From positions 19,620 to 83,619 of the forward strand of contig JAEWKK010000006.1 in the NCBI GenBank assembly GCA_023386045.1: a DNA stretch of 64,000 nucleotides. The letters are read 5' to 3'. This document shows, piece after piece, positions 1 through 9,483 of the stretch (position 1 is the first letter of the stretch; each line of letters starts with the position of its first letter). Source of the stretch: Bacteroidota bacterium. Lineage in GTDB: Bacteria > Bacteroidota > Bacteroidia > Chitinophagales > Chitinophagaceae. The position numbers were made by a program, and so were the translations under genes. The notes beneath the pieces were generated by a model that had not been told where the DNA came from, did not search any database, and saw only the letters and a program-made list of their open reading frames with translations.

Positions 1-2
1 TA

Positions 3-65
3 ATGTATTATCCTGTGCCTCAAAAAAAGCTGCCCATCAAAATACTCAAAGATCCCTGCCCTTAA
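3..65 (+). CDS. possible 3' end of an upstream gene (partial)
   Basis: The frame that is open from the window edge reads about 20 codons and stops with TAA at 63-65, ten bases before the GTG start of the next gene. The residues (ending KILKDPCP) are not obviously random, and the spacing suits a co-directional neighbour. I do not recognise the product. It could equally be noncoding leader sequence. Confidence 0.2.
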   Translation: MYYPVPQKKLPIKILKDPCP

Positions 66-75
66 TTCTGAATAA

Positions 76-1776
76 GTGCCAGCACCATTAATTTCCATTC
101 AAGATCTTGCCATTGATTTTGTAACAGATCAACAGGTTACAAAAGCGGTGAAGAATATTTCAATTGAAGTAAATCGTGGTGAGATCCTTGCCCTTGTTGG
201 AGAAAGTGGTTCAGGAAAATCCGTTACAGCATTATCTATTTTAAAACTTTTACCCCAACCGCCAGCAAGGTATCAAAGCGGGAAAATTATTTTCAGTGAA
301 GATGGATATTCTTCACTTGATCTTTTATCTGCCGATCAGAAAACCATTCAGGATATACGTGGAAACAAGATCGCCATGATCTTCCAGGAGCCCATGACTT
401 CTCTCAATCCTGTTATGAAATGTGGCGAACAGGTAATGGAAGCCATTCTCAGACACAAGAAACTATCATCAATAAAAGCAAAGGAGATCACCATCAGCTG
501 GTTCAGTAAGGTGCAGTTGCCTTCACCTGAAAAAATATTTGACCGTTATCCTCACCAGCTCAGTGGAGGCCAGAAACAAAGGGTGATGATCGCTATGGCC
601 ATGTGTTGCCAGCCTTCGCTACTGATCTGCGACGAACCCACCACGGCTCTTGATGTTACAGTGCAGAAAACCATTCTCGGCCTGATAAAAGAATTACAGA
701 AGGAAGAAGATATGGGCGTCATCTTTATCACACATGACCTGGGAGTGGTGTCTGAAATTGCTGATCGGGTGGCCATCATGTACAAAGGCGAGATTGTTGA
801 GCAGGATGAAGTAAAAAATATTTTTACCGCAGCAAAGCATCCCTATACCAAAGCCCTCATTGCCTGCAGGCCTGCCGAACATGAAAAGGGACAGCGATTA
901 CCGATAGTAGCTGATTTTATTTCCGGCAATCAGTTTGAAACCAGCCATTCAGAAAATCCAATCATTGCCAGGCTTGAGCCTTCAGAAATACTGGTAGAGG
1001 CAAAGAACCTGGTAGTAAGATTTCCTTCAACCACCAATTTATTTGGCAGGGTCACTTCTTATTTCACTGCTGTGAATGACGTAAGCCTGGAAGTATGGAA
1101 AGGAGAAACACTGGGACTTGTGGGAGAATCAGGATGTGGCAAAACAACACTGGGAAGAACACTGCTGCGACTGATAGAACCTGATTCAGGATCCATCATT
1201 TATAATAACAGGGATATTACCCAACTCGAAGGAAAAGAATTAATCAATCTCAGGAAGGAGGTGCAACTTGTTTTCCAGGATCCTTACTCCTCGCTCAATC
1301 CACGCCTTACCGTTGGAGCCGCCATTGCAGAACCCATGAAAGTTACAGGACTGATAAAAACCAGTGGTGAAAGAAAAAAAAGAGTAGCCGAATTGCTGGA
1401 CAGGGTAAATCTTCCTTCACATGTAGCAAACAGGTATCCGCATGAATTTTCTGGCGGTCAGCGTCAACGTATTGTTATTGCCAGGGCACTGTCGATGAAC
1501 CCGGGTTTCCTGGTCTGCGATGAATCTGTTTCTGCTCTTGACGTAAGCGTTCAGGCACAGGTATTGAACCTGTTGAATGAATTGAAAAAAGACCTGGGCC
1601 TTACCATGTTATTTATTTCCCATGATCTGTCTGTAGTAAAATATATGTGCGACCGGATCATGGTCATGCAGGCAGGATCCATAATAGAAAGTGGTGCTGC
1701 AGAAGATGTTTATCACCGGCCGCAGCACCACTATACAAAGGCTTTACTGGAAGCTATCCCTAGTCTCCGAAATTAA
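76..1776 (+). CDS. ABC transporter ATP-binding protein, fused dipeptide/oligopeptide type (DppD-DppF-like)
   Basis: This 566-residue protein contains two complete ABC ATPase domains in one chain, as in E. coli YejF/GsiA. Domain 1 (about 5-270) has Walker A GESGSGKS, signature LSGGQKQR and Walker B LLICDEPTTALD. Domain 2 (about 300-560) has GESGCGKT, FSGGQRQR and FLVCDESVSALD. The oligopeptide-transport C-terminal signature (HPYTKALI, HHYTKALL) ends each half, which places it in the peptide/nickel family. It should power import of peptides or similar solutes through permeases that are not in this window. The start is GTG, and no better ATG lies upstream. Its 3' end overlaps the convergent TraB-like gene by 17 bases. 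The transported substrate cannot be told from the sequence. Confidence 0.88.
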   Translation: MPAPLISIQDLAIDFVTDQQVTKAVKNISIEVNRGEILALVGESGSGKSVTALSILKLLPQPPARYQSGKIIFSEDGYSSLDLLSADQKTIQDIRGNKIAMIFQEPMTSLNPVMKCGEQVMEAILRHKKLSSIKAKEITISWFSKVQLPSPEKIFDRYPHQLSGGQKQRVMIAMAMCCQPSLLICDEPTTALDVTVQKTILGLIKELQKEEDMGVIFITHDLGVVSEIADRVAIMYKGEIVEQDEVKNIFTAAKHPYTKALIACRPAEHEKGQRLPIVADFISGNQFETSHSENPIIARLEPSEILVEAKNLVVRFPSTTNLFGRVTSYFTAVNDVSLEVWKGETLGLVGESGCGKTTLGRTLLRLIEPDSGSIIYNNRDITQLEGKELINLRKEVQLVFQDPYSSLNPRLTVGAAIAEPMKVTGLIKTSGERKKRVAELLDRVNLPSHVANRYPHEFSGGQRQRIVIARALSMNPGFLVCDESVSALDVSVQAQVLNLLNELKKDLGLTMLFISHDLSVVKYMCDRIMVMQAGSIIESGAAEDVYHRPQHHYTKALLEAIPSLRN

Positions 1777-4700
1777 GTCCCCGCATGAATCCATAAGGAT
1801 CTTTATTTTCATTGACATAAAATTCAGCTGCACTGTTTCTTTTGGCGTATTGCATTTTCTTTAATGCCTTTTTCAATTGCGAAGCCAGCGGGGTATCTTC
1901 TTCAATTTTTGTATCATTCATCTCAGTAAAATCATACTGCATCTCTTCATAGTATTTCAGTTTCTTCTCAAAGCTGAATTGCTTCGGATCTGTAGGTATC
2001 AGTCCAACAGTAGCCAGCTTCCAGTTATTGTCTTCTTTCTTTTGCTTGTACTTGAAGAAGTAAACATAACCGCTCCTGTCCTTATGCTGAACCGCGATCC
2101 TGTCAATATAAACAAGTGTATCAGGCTTATTATAGGTGTTTCTTGAGAAAAGCTTGCTTTTTGCCAGGTCGATATGGTTATTGAACTTATCAGGAAAAAG
2201 CTTTAGCATTTTCTTTTCCTTCAGATCGGTATATAATTCATACCTGTAATCATCAAGAGCAGCAAAAAAGCTGAACATGGAATCTGGAACGGCTTTTTTG
2301 TTGTGAAGCAATAACATCACAGTATTATACTTCAGCCTTTTATCATTACTATTCAATAGCTGTTTGACCAGTTGCGGAACAGCGGGATTCTTATCCCAGA
2401 AAGGCATCAGCAAGGTGGCGTATAAACTCAATTCGCTGTTGCCATAATCACGTTCATTATTATTCTGGTAGTAAGAATATTCATCCTTGTCTTCATCCAC
2501 TTCCTGTGCCTTCTCTATCTGTTTGCTTTTTTCCTTAATGATCTGCTTTTTTAGAAGCTGCTTTGCTTCAATCAAAAATTTTGACTGGTACATCTCGTAG
2601 TCTTTTGCGGCAACGAGATTACTGTCGATGAGCGTACCCAGTAACTCCATCATGGGCGACTCATAATCATTGATATTGATCAGCGGTAAAAGATCTTTAA
2701 TAATAGTGGCAGTTAGCTGAACAGAATCAGAAAGGTCGTCAAGAAAATTACCAGATCTTGAATAAGAACTGTAATCGTAATCCTCATACGGCCCCTGGAT
2801 GGTTGTCCTGATGTTATAAGAATAGGAATTATTATTGTTGCCAATTCCCAGGACAGGAGGATCACTGATCATGATATCCCTGAATACACCATAAGCATAA
2901 GCCGTTTTCTGATTCAGTAATGCTTCCAGAGCTGTATACTGCAATTCAATGGTATCACCGGCGGCGAAATAAATATCCTTCAGGAAATCTGCAGATTCTT
3001 TCGATTTCACAAATGCCAGCTGCCAAACGAAATCCTTTTTAACATCCAGGTATTTCTTTTCTTTCCAGGTCAGGCTTTCCAGGGCTTTCTTTAATTGCTT
3101 CAGATCAGTAGAATCAAAGTCCACCTTGCCAACATTCTTTACAGCCCGCTTGTGCATCATGGTATCAGTGCTGAAAAAATCTTCAAAGAAAAGCGCTGTT
3201 TTCCTTTGCCTGATATTAGTTCCTTTCACCGTATCGCTTGGCTGGAAACTGTCGAAGAAACTGGTAATAAAAGAACTTGGTTTTGTGAGTGTATCACCTT
3301 CCATTTCTATCCTGTGCTCTACACCATCACGACTGAACAGTTTACCTCTTACATAACGGCTGCTTTTGGGATCTCCCATCACATATTCAAAAACGCTGAC
3401 CTTATTAGGAAGGTCATAAGACTTACGGCTCCTGAAAGTCCAGTCCATCCTTGCTGTTTCAAAGATCATGGTATCTTTCTTTGATTCAACAGTATCCGTA
3501 TCGTAATAATAACGGGAAGGCTTTCTGAAACTCACATAAACTTTTTCACCAGTTGAATCATTCGCTACCAGCCTGCTTTTATAAGTATTCTGTTCTTCAA
3601 GCAACAGGTCTTCATCCTGGCTGGCCTTGATATTGTAAATGTTTTCAGGATAAAGAGAAATCTTTTTGGCTTTCTCCAAAGGCACTGGCGAGCTGACCGT
3701 ATAATATAAACTGGTATCGGCTTGCTTTTCAGGCTGACCATATATGTATGGCCTGATAGCAAAAGAATTCAGGAATTTTCCCATGGAAGGATTTTCCGAT
3801 CTTCCCTGTGAGAGCAAGGTATAATAATGAGTCCCCTGGATCAGGAAACGGGCCAGGGCAATTGATCCATCCTTGTATTTATATTTTGCATCCAGTGCTG
3901 AATAACCATTGTGTTTGGTTTGCTTCCGGCTGATCAATTTATCAATGAAGTCAGATGAGCCAAAGCTTTCTTCCATCAGCCCGAGGTCGAATGTATCTTC
4001 TTCAACAAAATCATAATTATGTACATCAGTTCGGATGACCTGGTAAGAGGTCCTGGTATTTTTATCAAGCGCCATGAATTGCCAGTTGCCCTGTTGTTTA
4101 GATACTACAGGTAAATGGGGGAATTCAGCTTCGAAACCTCCATAAGAAGGACTCCATTTTTGCCAGCCTGTTTTTTGTTCAGCAAACTCAATGCTGTTAA
4201 AGAAAAGGTCTGCTTCCTTTCCCTCTCTTACATAATCACCATTCCCACTCATTTTAAAAATGATGATCTCAAATGGGGTTGCAAAAATATTATAGCGCTG
4301 GTAGTCGCCGCGCCTTGTGCGGTTCAGCACTTCATATCCCTTGTATCCGTTTTTGGCAATACTTGTTTTGGAAAGGATCTTTCCCGGGATATTCTCATAC
4401 ATCACGCTGTCGATTTTACGTAAAACAGTTGCCTCACTATGGCCCCACATCAGACTGTTGGTATTGATGCGTGTTACGATATAATAACTGCCATTGCTCA
4501 TGTCTGCAAACTGTTGCTGCACAAAAGGCATGAAGGGGCTTTCAAAAACATAAAGCTTACCGGGGAGGCTCACACTAAAAAAGCTGTCTGCAGAAACCTG
4601 CCTGCTAAAACTAACAGGAACACGGATCTTTTCTACTTCATCTTTATGCTTGCTGTCCCTTTCTGTCATTTTAATAGGTCTCAGCTTATAACCCATTTTC

Positions 4701-5566
4701 CTTAACAACTCGATCACGCCTCTGGCACCCGGAAGATGTGCGGCTCCTACTCCAACAAAAACTGATTGCTTTGTTTTCAAAATAGAATCAACAGAGTTTG
4801 CCTGGATTTCATTGCGCTTGTAGAGGAATTTTTCATCAAAAGCCGGTGAAGTGGAATTCACTTTATTGATAGAATCCAGCCAGTCTAGGTTGCCGGTACG
4901 GTAAGCATCTTCCAGCTTGCTGTAAGAAAGGTCCTCATCATAATCATAGCTTCTTTCTTTTTTATTTTTCTCACGCGCCGCATCTTCATAAGCTTCTTTC
5001 ATCAGGCGCATGCTTTCATCAAAATTCTCAACACCCAAAACTTTCTTACCCCATTTTTTACCTGCCTGGTAAATATGCATGTCCAGGTAAGTATCTTCTT
5101 CAAAATCAGCGGCACGATCGGAATTGTTGCGGTATAAAAAATTATTGATCATTGATGGACTGCTGTAGAGAGCCGCCTCTATCACTTTTTCATAAGGAGC
5201 AAATTGTAAAGTATTAATGGTGAGATAATCTTCAGGACCGGAGTTTTTACGGTAATTCCGGAACATGTTGTACATGCCTTCACCTTCCATGTCATACCTT
5301 GAAAAATCTTCCTGCCAGGTGCCCATATCGGTTTCCAGGGCTACCACATCAGCATTCTTAAGGCCAATGTAAAATGAGTCGGAAAGGTGGAATACCATTT
5401 TACTACTCACGTGCATGGTCCCAAAAAGATAGGATGGCTTTTTCAGGCCATTGCCCGAAATCTCCCATAAAAGGCTGGGATATTTTTTTGCCGGTACTTT
5501 AATTTTCTGTGAATAAACAACTGTAGAGAGCAAGAGTGAAACTGCAGCAAGAATCAGGGTCCTCAT
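1760..5566 (-). CDS. large secreted TraB/GumN-domain protein
   Basis: The 1268-residue product starts with a signal peptide (LILAAVSLLLSTVVYSQ). Residues about 25-300 match the TraB/GumN (formerly DUF2119/PrgY-like) fold: an N-terminal SYLFGTMHVS segment, a VALETDMG segment and a late VFVGVGAAHLPG segment followed by a KMGYKLRPI strand. These provide the conserved GxxH and E positions proposed to form a metal-dependent protease-like site. The remaining roughly 950 residues are unusual. They are rich in charged and aromatic residues, look extracytoplasmic, and I recognise no named domain. Ordinary family members are about 300 residues, so this is a four-fold longer architecture. It stands alone on the minus strand, convergent with the ABC gene and divergent from queA. 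Function is unknown beyond the TraB assignment. Confidence 0.75.
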   Translation of the reverse strand: MRTLILAAVSLLLSTVVYSQKIKVPAKKYPSLLWEISGNGLKKPSYLFGTMHVSSKMVFHLSDSFYIGLKNADVVALETDMGTWQEDFSRYDMEGEGMYNMFRNYRKNSGPEDYLTINTLQFAPYEKVIEAALYSSPSMINNFLYRNNSDRAADFEEDTYLDMHIYQAGKKWGKKVLGVENFDESMRLMKEAYEDAAREKNKKERSYDYDEDLSYSKLEDAYRTGNLDWLDSINKVNSTSPAFDEKFLYKRNEIQANSVDSILKTKQSVFVGVGAAHLPGARGVIELLRKMGYKLRPIKMTERDSKHKDEVEKIRVPVSFSRQVSADSFFSVSLPGKLYVFESPFMPFVQQQFADMSNGSYYIVTRINTNSLMWGHSEATVLRKIDSVMYENIPGKILSKTSIAKNGYKGYEVLNRTRRGDYQRYNIFATPFEIIIFKMSGNGDYVREGKEADLFFNSIEFAEQKTGWQKWSPSYGGFEAEFPHLPVVSKQQGNWQFMALDKNTRTSYQVIRTDVHNYDFVEEDTFDLGLMEESFGSSDFIDKLISRKQTKHNGYSALDAKYKYKDGSIALARFLIQGTHYYTLLSQGRSENPSMGKFLNSFAIRPYIYGQPEKQADTSLYYTVSSPVPLEKAKKISLYPENIYNIKASQDEDLLLEEQNTYKSRLVANDSTGEKVYVSFRKPSRYYYDTDTVESKKDTMIFETARMDWTFRSRKSYDLPNKVSVFEYVMGDPKSSRYVRGKLFSRDGVEHRIEMEGDTLTKPSSFITSFFDSFQPSDTVKGTNIRQRKTALFFEDFFSTDTMMHKRAVKNVGKVDFDSTDLKQLKKALESLTWKEKKYLDVKKDFVWQLAFVKSKESADFLKDIYFAAGDTIELQYTALEALLNQKTAYAYGVFRDIMISDPPVLGIGNNNNSYSYNIRTTIQGPYEDYDYSSYSRSGNFLDDLSDSVQLTATIIKDLLPLININDYESPMMELLGTLIDSNLVAAKDYEMYQSKFLIEAKQLLKKQIIKEKSKQIEKAQEVDEDKDEYSYYQNNNERDYGNSELSLYATLLMPFWDKNPAVPQLVKQLLNSNDKRLKYNTVMLLLHNKKAVPDSMFSFFAALDDYRYELYTDLKEKKMLKLFPDKFNNHIDLAKSKLFSRNTYNKPDTLVYIDRIAVQHKDRSGYVYFFKYKQKKEDNNWKLATVGLIPTDPKQFSFEKKLKYYEEMQYDFTEMNDTKIEEDTPLASQLKKALKKMQYAKRNSAAEFYVNENKDPYGFMRGLNFGD

Positions 5567-5676
5567 AAACGGTCGGTTAGTTTAAGATTTTAGATTACAA
5601 GAGAATTGAAGATAATATAAAGCCTCATGAATCCGGTTCTTTACAAAAAATTTAATCCAAATTTTGATTTAACCCT

Positions 5677-5684
5677 TATTTTTG
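5677..5684 (+). promoter_or_regulatory. TAnnTTTG -7 element upstream of queA
   Basis: The octamer TATTTTTG matches the Bacteroidota -7 consensus TAnnTTTG. No convincing TTTG -33 element lies 17-23 bases upstream. If used, it gives a leader of about 105 bases before the queA ATG, which contains the structured segment described separately. Confidence 0.4.
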
Positions 5685-5700
5685 CGGCCTTTAAAGCTAA

Positions 5701-5764
5701 ATGACCTGCCCGGTGCCGTAAGACCGGGGGTTGTCCCGCAACTCTTCTGCACGGTTTGCGTCAT
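5701..5764 (+). other. potential structured 5' leader of queA
   Basis: Between the putative promoter and queA the sequence can fold into a closing stem ATGAC/GTCAT (5701-5705 with 5760-5764). Inside it are a perfect 6-bp hairpin CCCGGT/ACCGGG (5709-5714 with 5723-5728, 8-base loop GCCGTAAG) and a small GTTG/CAAC hairpin (5730-5733 with 5739-5742). It does not match the preQ1 or SAM aptamers I know. Part of it (CGCAACTCTTCTGC) resembles a sequence at about 34,675, so it could instead be a decayed dispersed repeat. Confidence 0.35.
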
Positions 5765-5796
5765 GAGGCCAGAAATCATTAATTGAAAAACAGCCC

Positions 5797-6846
5797 ATGA
5801 AGCTTTCACAATTCAAGTTCGACCTGCCACTCAACCTTATTGCCCAGCATCCTGCCAAAAAACGTGAAGACGCCCGTATGATGGTGGTTCATCGTAAGAC
5901 CGGCCAGATGGAAAACAGGTATTTCAGGGACATCCTTGAGTATTTCGATGACAAGGACGTATTTACCGTAAACAATACCAAGGTTTTTCCGGCCCGCATG
6001 TATGGCCGTAAGGAAAAAACCGGCGCCAAGATCGAGGTCTTCCTTTTGAGAGAACTGAACAAAGAACATCGCCTTTGGGATGTGATCGTTGATCCCGCAA
6101 GAAAGATCCGCGTAGGCAACAAACTTTATTTTGGAGATACAGAAGAACTGGTGGCTGAAGTGATCGACAATACCACTTCACGAGGCCGTACCATCAAATT
6201 CCTGCACGAGGGCACTGATGACGATTTCAGGCTGGTGCTTGAAAAATATGGTGAAACTCCTTTACCCAAGTATATCAAACGCAAGCCTGACGAAGAAGAC
6301 CGCGAGCGCTACCAGACTGTTTATGCCAAGCATGAGGGCGCTGTGGCTGCTCCTACTGCAGGACTGCACTTCAGCCGCGAACTCATCAAGCGTTGCGAGA
6401 TCAAGGGTATCCGCTTTGCCGAAGTTACACTTCACACCGGCCTGGGAACTTTCAGGCCTATTGAAGTGGAAGACCTGAGCAAACATAAAATGGATGCCGA
6501 ATACTATCGCATAGAAGATGCCGCCTGTAAAATCGTGAATAAGGCTAAGGAAACCGGGCACCGTATCTGCTCTGTTGGTACAACCACCATGAGAGCACTG
6601 GAATCTTCAGTCACCGCTCAAAAATTACTGAAGCCTTCTGAAGGCTGGACCAATATTTTTATCCATCCTCCATTTGATTTCAGCATTGCTGATTCTCTGG
6701 TGACAAATTTTCATCTGCCCAAAACCAGCCTGTTGATCATGACCTGTGCTTTCGCAGGCTATGATCTTACTATGGAAGCATATAAGAAAGCGATAAAAGA
6801 TAAATACCGTTTCTTCAGCTACGGTGATGCCCTGCTGATCGTTTGA
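5797..6846 (+). CDS. queA: S-adenosylmethionine:tRNA ribosyltransferase-isomerase
   Basis: QueA transfers and isomerises the ribosyl part of SAM onto 7-aminomethyl-7-deazaguanine in tRNA, giving epoxyqueuosine at the wobble base of GUN anticodons. The 349 residues match the usual family length. Recognisable segments are the N-terminal FDLPLNLIAQHPAKKREDAR, the central AAPTAGLHFS, then FAEVTLHTGLGTFRPIEV, GTTTMRALES and the C-terminal TNFHLPKTSLLIM with FFSYGDALLI. The ATG start is the first Met of the frame and gives the expected N-terminus. The gene is transcribed alone, with a structured leader upstream and a strong hairpin terminator just downstream. No other queuosine genes are in the window. 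Confidence 0.96.
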   Translation: MKLSQFKFDLPLNLIAQHPAKKREDARMMVVHRKTGQMENRYFRDILEYFDDKDVFTVNNTKVFPARMYGRKEKTGAKIEVFLLRELNKEHRLWDVIVDPARKIRVGNKLYFGDTEELVAEVIDNTTSRGRTIKFLHEGTDDDFRLVLEKYGETPLPKYIKRKPDEEDRERYQTVYAKHEGAVAAPTAGLHFSRELIKRCEIKGIRFAEVTLHTGLGTFRPIEVEDLSKHKMDAEYYRIEDAACKIVNKAKETGHRICSVGTTTMRALESSVTAQKLLKPSEGWTNIFIHPPFDFSIADSLVTNFHLPKTSLLIMTCAFAGYDLTMEAYKKAIKDKYRFFSYGDALLIV

Positions 6847-6873
6847 TGAAACCGGATATAAACAATAAATAGA

Positions 6874-6897
6874 AAGCCAGGCATGCCTGGCTTTTTT
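6874..6897 (+). terminator. rho-independent terminator after queA
   Basis: A perfect palindrome AGCCAGGCATGCCTGGCT is followed by a run of six T on the plus strand, 27 bases after the queA stop codon. In the other direction it lies just past the lysC stop, but has a poor T tract there. Confidence 0.85.
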
Positions 6898-6916
6898 CAT
6901 GGAAAGACTATCAGTT

Positions 6917-8236
6917 TCAAAGGCCAAACAAACCGCTGTTGAGTTGTTGCAATACCTGCTTCTTAGTGCCACTGCCTACAAGAATAGAAATATTATGCTC
7001 ACTCCCTCCATAAGAAACCATGCGTACATCAATATTGCTCAGGCTATCAAAAACCTTTTTTAAAGTATCAGCATGTGCAGCGATCTGGTTGCCAACTATG
7101 CTGACGATGGTCTGATCCTTATCGATCGCAACCGTGCTGAATACTGATAACTCTTTTTCGATCTGGGCCAGGGCTGAATCATTGTCGATGGTCAGTGATA
7201 CTGCCACTTCGGAAGTAGTGATCATATCAATAGAGGTGCGGTATTTTTCAAAAACCTCAAAGACCTTTCTTAAAAAACCATAAGCCAGGAGCATGCGGCT
7301 GCTCCTGATATTAATAGCAGTAATACCATCTTTGGCCGCAACGGCTTTCACGCCTATGGAAGCTGCCTTCTCAGTAATGATGGTACCCTTCGCTTCTGGT
7401 TCCATTGTATTCAGCAATTTCACCGGCACCTTGTACTGCTGCGCAGGCCAGATAGAAGCAGGATGAAGGATCTTGGCGCCGAAATAGGCCAGCTCCGCTG
7501 CTTCATCAAAACTGAGTTGTTCGATAGGAATTGTTTTGTTGACAATTCGCGGATCGTTATTATGCATACCGCTGATGTCTGTCCATATCTCGCAAACAGA
7601 TGCCTGAATGGCTGCAGCGATCAGTGATGCAGTATAATCACTTCCACCTCTTTTAAGGTTATCCACTTCTCCTCTTGCGTTGCGACAGATATAACCCTGC
7701 GTGATGAATAATATCTGGTTGGGATAATGACTCAGGCAACGTAACAATTTTTCCCTGATCACTTCCACCTGGGGTTCGTCATTGGCATCAATGCTCATAA
7801 AATCCAGGGCAGGTATCAACTCATGGTCTATGCCCTGCTCTTCCAGGTAAACTGAAAATAGTTTTGTGGAAAGCAATTCACCCTGTGCAAGAATATCCTT
7901 GCTCAGGGCTTCGCTATAGGAGATGCGTAAAATGATATGGAGAAATTCAAAATGCTCTTTAAGGATTTCTTCCGCACTTTGCTTTGCAGTTGGAGAATGA
8001 ACCAGGTGATTGATAAAATCGCGGTAGCGGGCTTCAAGCTGATCGATCTTTTCTCTTGCAGCTTCTTTTTGTCCTTCAGCCAATAATTGTCCGATCTCCA
8101 CCAATGAATTAGTGGTACCTGAAACAGCGCTGAGCACAACGATCCTTGCTTCATCATCCGCGGTAACCAGCTTGGCCACTTCATGCATGCGCTCTGGCTT
8201 ACCAACAGATGTCCCTCCGAACTTCATTATTTTCAT
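6917..8236 (-). CDS. lysC: aspartate kinase
   Basis: Aspartokinase phosphorylates L-aspartate with ATP at the head of the lysine, threonine, methionine and diaminopimelate pathways. The 439-residue chain begins with the signature MKFGGTSVG (nucleotide-binding loop). It contains the GGSDYTASLIAAA and WTDISGM segments of the amino-acid kinase fold, and the FFGAK-equivalent EAAELAYFGAKILHP. From about residue 300 it has two ACT-like repeats (AINIRSSRM and TIVSIVGNQI regions), the usual allosteric part. The length fits a monofunctional lysC-type enzyme rather than a ThrA fusion to homoserine dehydrogenase. The ATG start gives the canonical N-terminus. It is monocistronic, with a TAnnTTTG element just upstream. 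Confidence 0.94.
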   Translation of the reverse strand: MKIMKFGGTSVGKPERMHEVAKLVTADDEARIVVLSAVSGTTNSLVEIGQLLAEGQKEAAREKIDQLEARYRDFINHLVHSPTAKQSAEEILKEHFEFLHIILRISYSEALSKDILAQGELLSTKLFSVYLEEQGIDHELIPALDFMSIDANDEPQVEVIREKLLRCLSHYPNQILFITQGYICRNARGEVDNLKRGGSDYTASLIAAAIQASVCEIWTDISGMHNNDPRIVNKTIPIEQLSFDEAAELAYFGAKILHPASIWPAQQYKVPVKLLNTMEPEAKGTIITEKAASIGVKAVAAKDGITAINIRSSRMLLAYGFLRKVFEVFEKYRTSIDMITTSEVAVSLTIDNDSALAQIEKELSVFSTVAIDKDQTIVSIVGNQIAAHADTLKKVFDSLSNIDVRMVSYGGSEHNISILVGSGTKKQVLQQLNSGLFGL

Positions 8237-8262
8237 AAACCTGAATAAATTTTTGATCAGCG

Positions 8263-8270
8263 CAAAAATA
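8263..8270 (-). promoter_or_regulatory. -7 promoter element of lysC
   Basis: On the minus strand this reads TATTTTTG, a match to TAnnTTTG, 26 bases before the lysC ATG. No clear -33 TTG is visible at the usual distance. Confidence 0.45.
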
Positions 8271-8285
8271 GGCCTGCATTGGCTT

Positions 8286-9377
8286 CTATGCGGTTACTTC
8301 AAGTGGTATGTTGAATTTTTCAGCCAGGTAATTAAGATCATCAACCACTGGCCCAAGCAGGGGTATACCCTCTTTCTTTCTTTCTATTTCCATTTCTCTT
8401 TCAGGATCTCCCGGTATGATTACTTTTTCATAACCTTCAGCAGTTTTTGCAGAACGAAATCGTTCGATCCAAAGATCCATATGCTTTTTAAAATCAGCAG
8501 CAGGTCTGAAAGCATCAATACGCATGGCGCCAAAGAAATGGCCAATGCCACTGCCAGGCATCTCCGAAGGCATGGGAACATAGGCTGGGAATGGTGGCAC
8601 CCAGGGTCCATAATTGGCACCACTGAGAACAGCGGAAAATATATCCACGATGGATCCAAGCGCATAACCTTTATGACTTCCATGTTCCTTATCACCACCC
8701 AGTGGCAATAAAGCTCCACCTGCTTTCAATTCATGTGGATCAGTTGAAGACTTCCCTGATTTATCCTGTATCCATCCCAAAGGAGCCACTCCATTTTTTC
8801 TTTGGAGGATCTCGAGCTTACCATTTGCAGCGGTTGTAGTAGCCATGTCTGCTACAAAGGCCGGTTGTTTTCCAGCAGGTATGGCCACGGAGATCGGGTT
8901 GGTTCCCAGCAATCTTTCTGTGGAAAATGTAGGAGCCACCAGCGGACTTGCATTGGTCATACTGATACCGATCATATCTTCTTCAAGGGCCATCATGGAG
9001 TGATAACCTGCAATACCAAAATGATTACTATTCTGAACACTTACCCATCCACTTCCTGCCTGCCTTGCCTTATCCATTGCAATTTTCATGGCTTTGGGCG
9101 CCACTACCAGTCCCAGTCCACTATCGCCATCCACAGTGGCTGTTGATGGAGTTTCATGGATCAGTTTTATGTTAGCGCAGGCATTTACTCTTTTTACATC
9201 CCACAATCTTACATAACCGCTCAATCTGGCTATGCCATGAGAATCAATGCCACGCAAGTCTGCCGAAAGCAATACATTGGTAGCCAGCACAGCATCTTCT
9301 TCGCTGCAGCCCATATGCAGGAATACCTTTTTGGAAAAATCATATAGTTGATCATAAGAAAAGACCTTCACACTCAT
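8286..9377 (-). CDS. malate/L-lactate/ureidoglycolate dehydrogenase family (Ldh_2) oxidoreductase
   Basis: This NAD(P)-dependent 2-hydroxyacid dehydrogenase of the type 2 malate/L-lactate family has 363 residues when started at MSVKVFSYDQL. An upstream in-frame Met at 9449 adds 24 residues with no similarity to the family start and is rejected. Key segments are DLRGIDSHGIARL (substrate-binding region), SNHFGIAGYHSMMAL (catalytic His of the NHFG motif), GTNPISVAIP and DMATTTAANGKLE, plus HKGYALGSIVDIFSAVLSG near the C-terminus. Substrate choice among malate, lactate, sulfolactate and ureidoglycolate cannot be settled by eye. It is divergent from the metallo-beta-lactamase gene. Confidence 0.88.
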   Translation of the reverse strand: MSVKVFSYDQLYDFSKKVFLHMGCSEEDAVLATNVLLSADLRGIDSHGIARLSGYVRLWDVKRVNACANIKLIHETPSTATVDGDSGLGLVVAPKAMKIAMDKARQAGSGWVSVQNSNHFGIAGYHSMMALEEDMIGISMTNASPLVAPTFSTERLLGTNPISVAIPAGKQPAFVADMATTTAANGKLEILQRKNGVAPLGWIQDKSGKSSTDPHELKAGGALLPLGGDKEHGSHKGYALGSIVDIFSAVLSGANYGPWVPPFPAYVPMPSEMPGSGIGHFFGAMRIDAFRPAADFKKHMDLWIERFRSAKTAEGYEKVIIPGDPEREMEIERKKEGIPLLGPVVDDLNYLAEKFNIPLEVTA

Positions 9378-9483
9378 GTTTGCAAGATAAGCTGGATTGA
9401 TGAATTGAGAAGAGAAGCAGCTTGCTATAAACTTTGAAAACTGATGCAACTAGTGCTTAGTAAATGATAATTTTATTACTCAT

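Noticed and set aside
5701..5764. tRNA or tRNA fragment in the queA leader
   Set aside because: The GTTG/CAAC hairpin lacks the TTCRA loop of a T arm, and there is no acceptor stem or anticodon arm.
5701..5764. Known preQ1 or SAM riboswitch
   Set aside because: The conserved core sequences of those aptamers as I know them are not found; only general hairpins are present.
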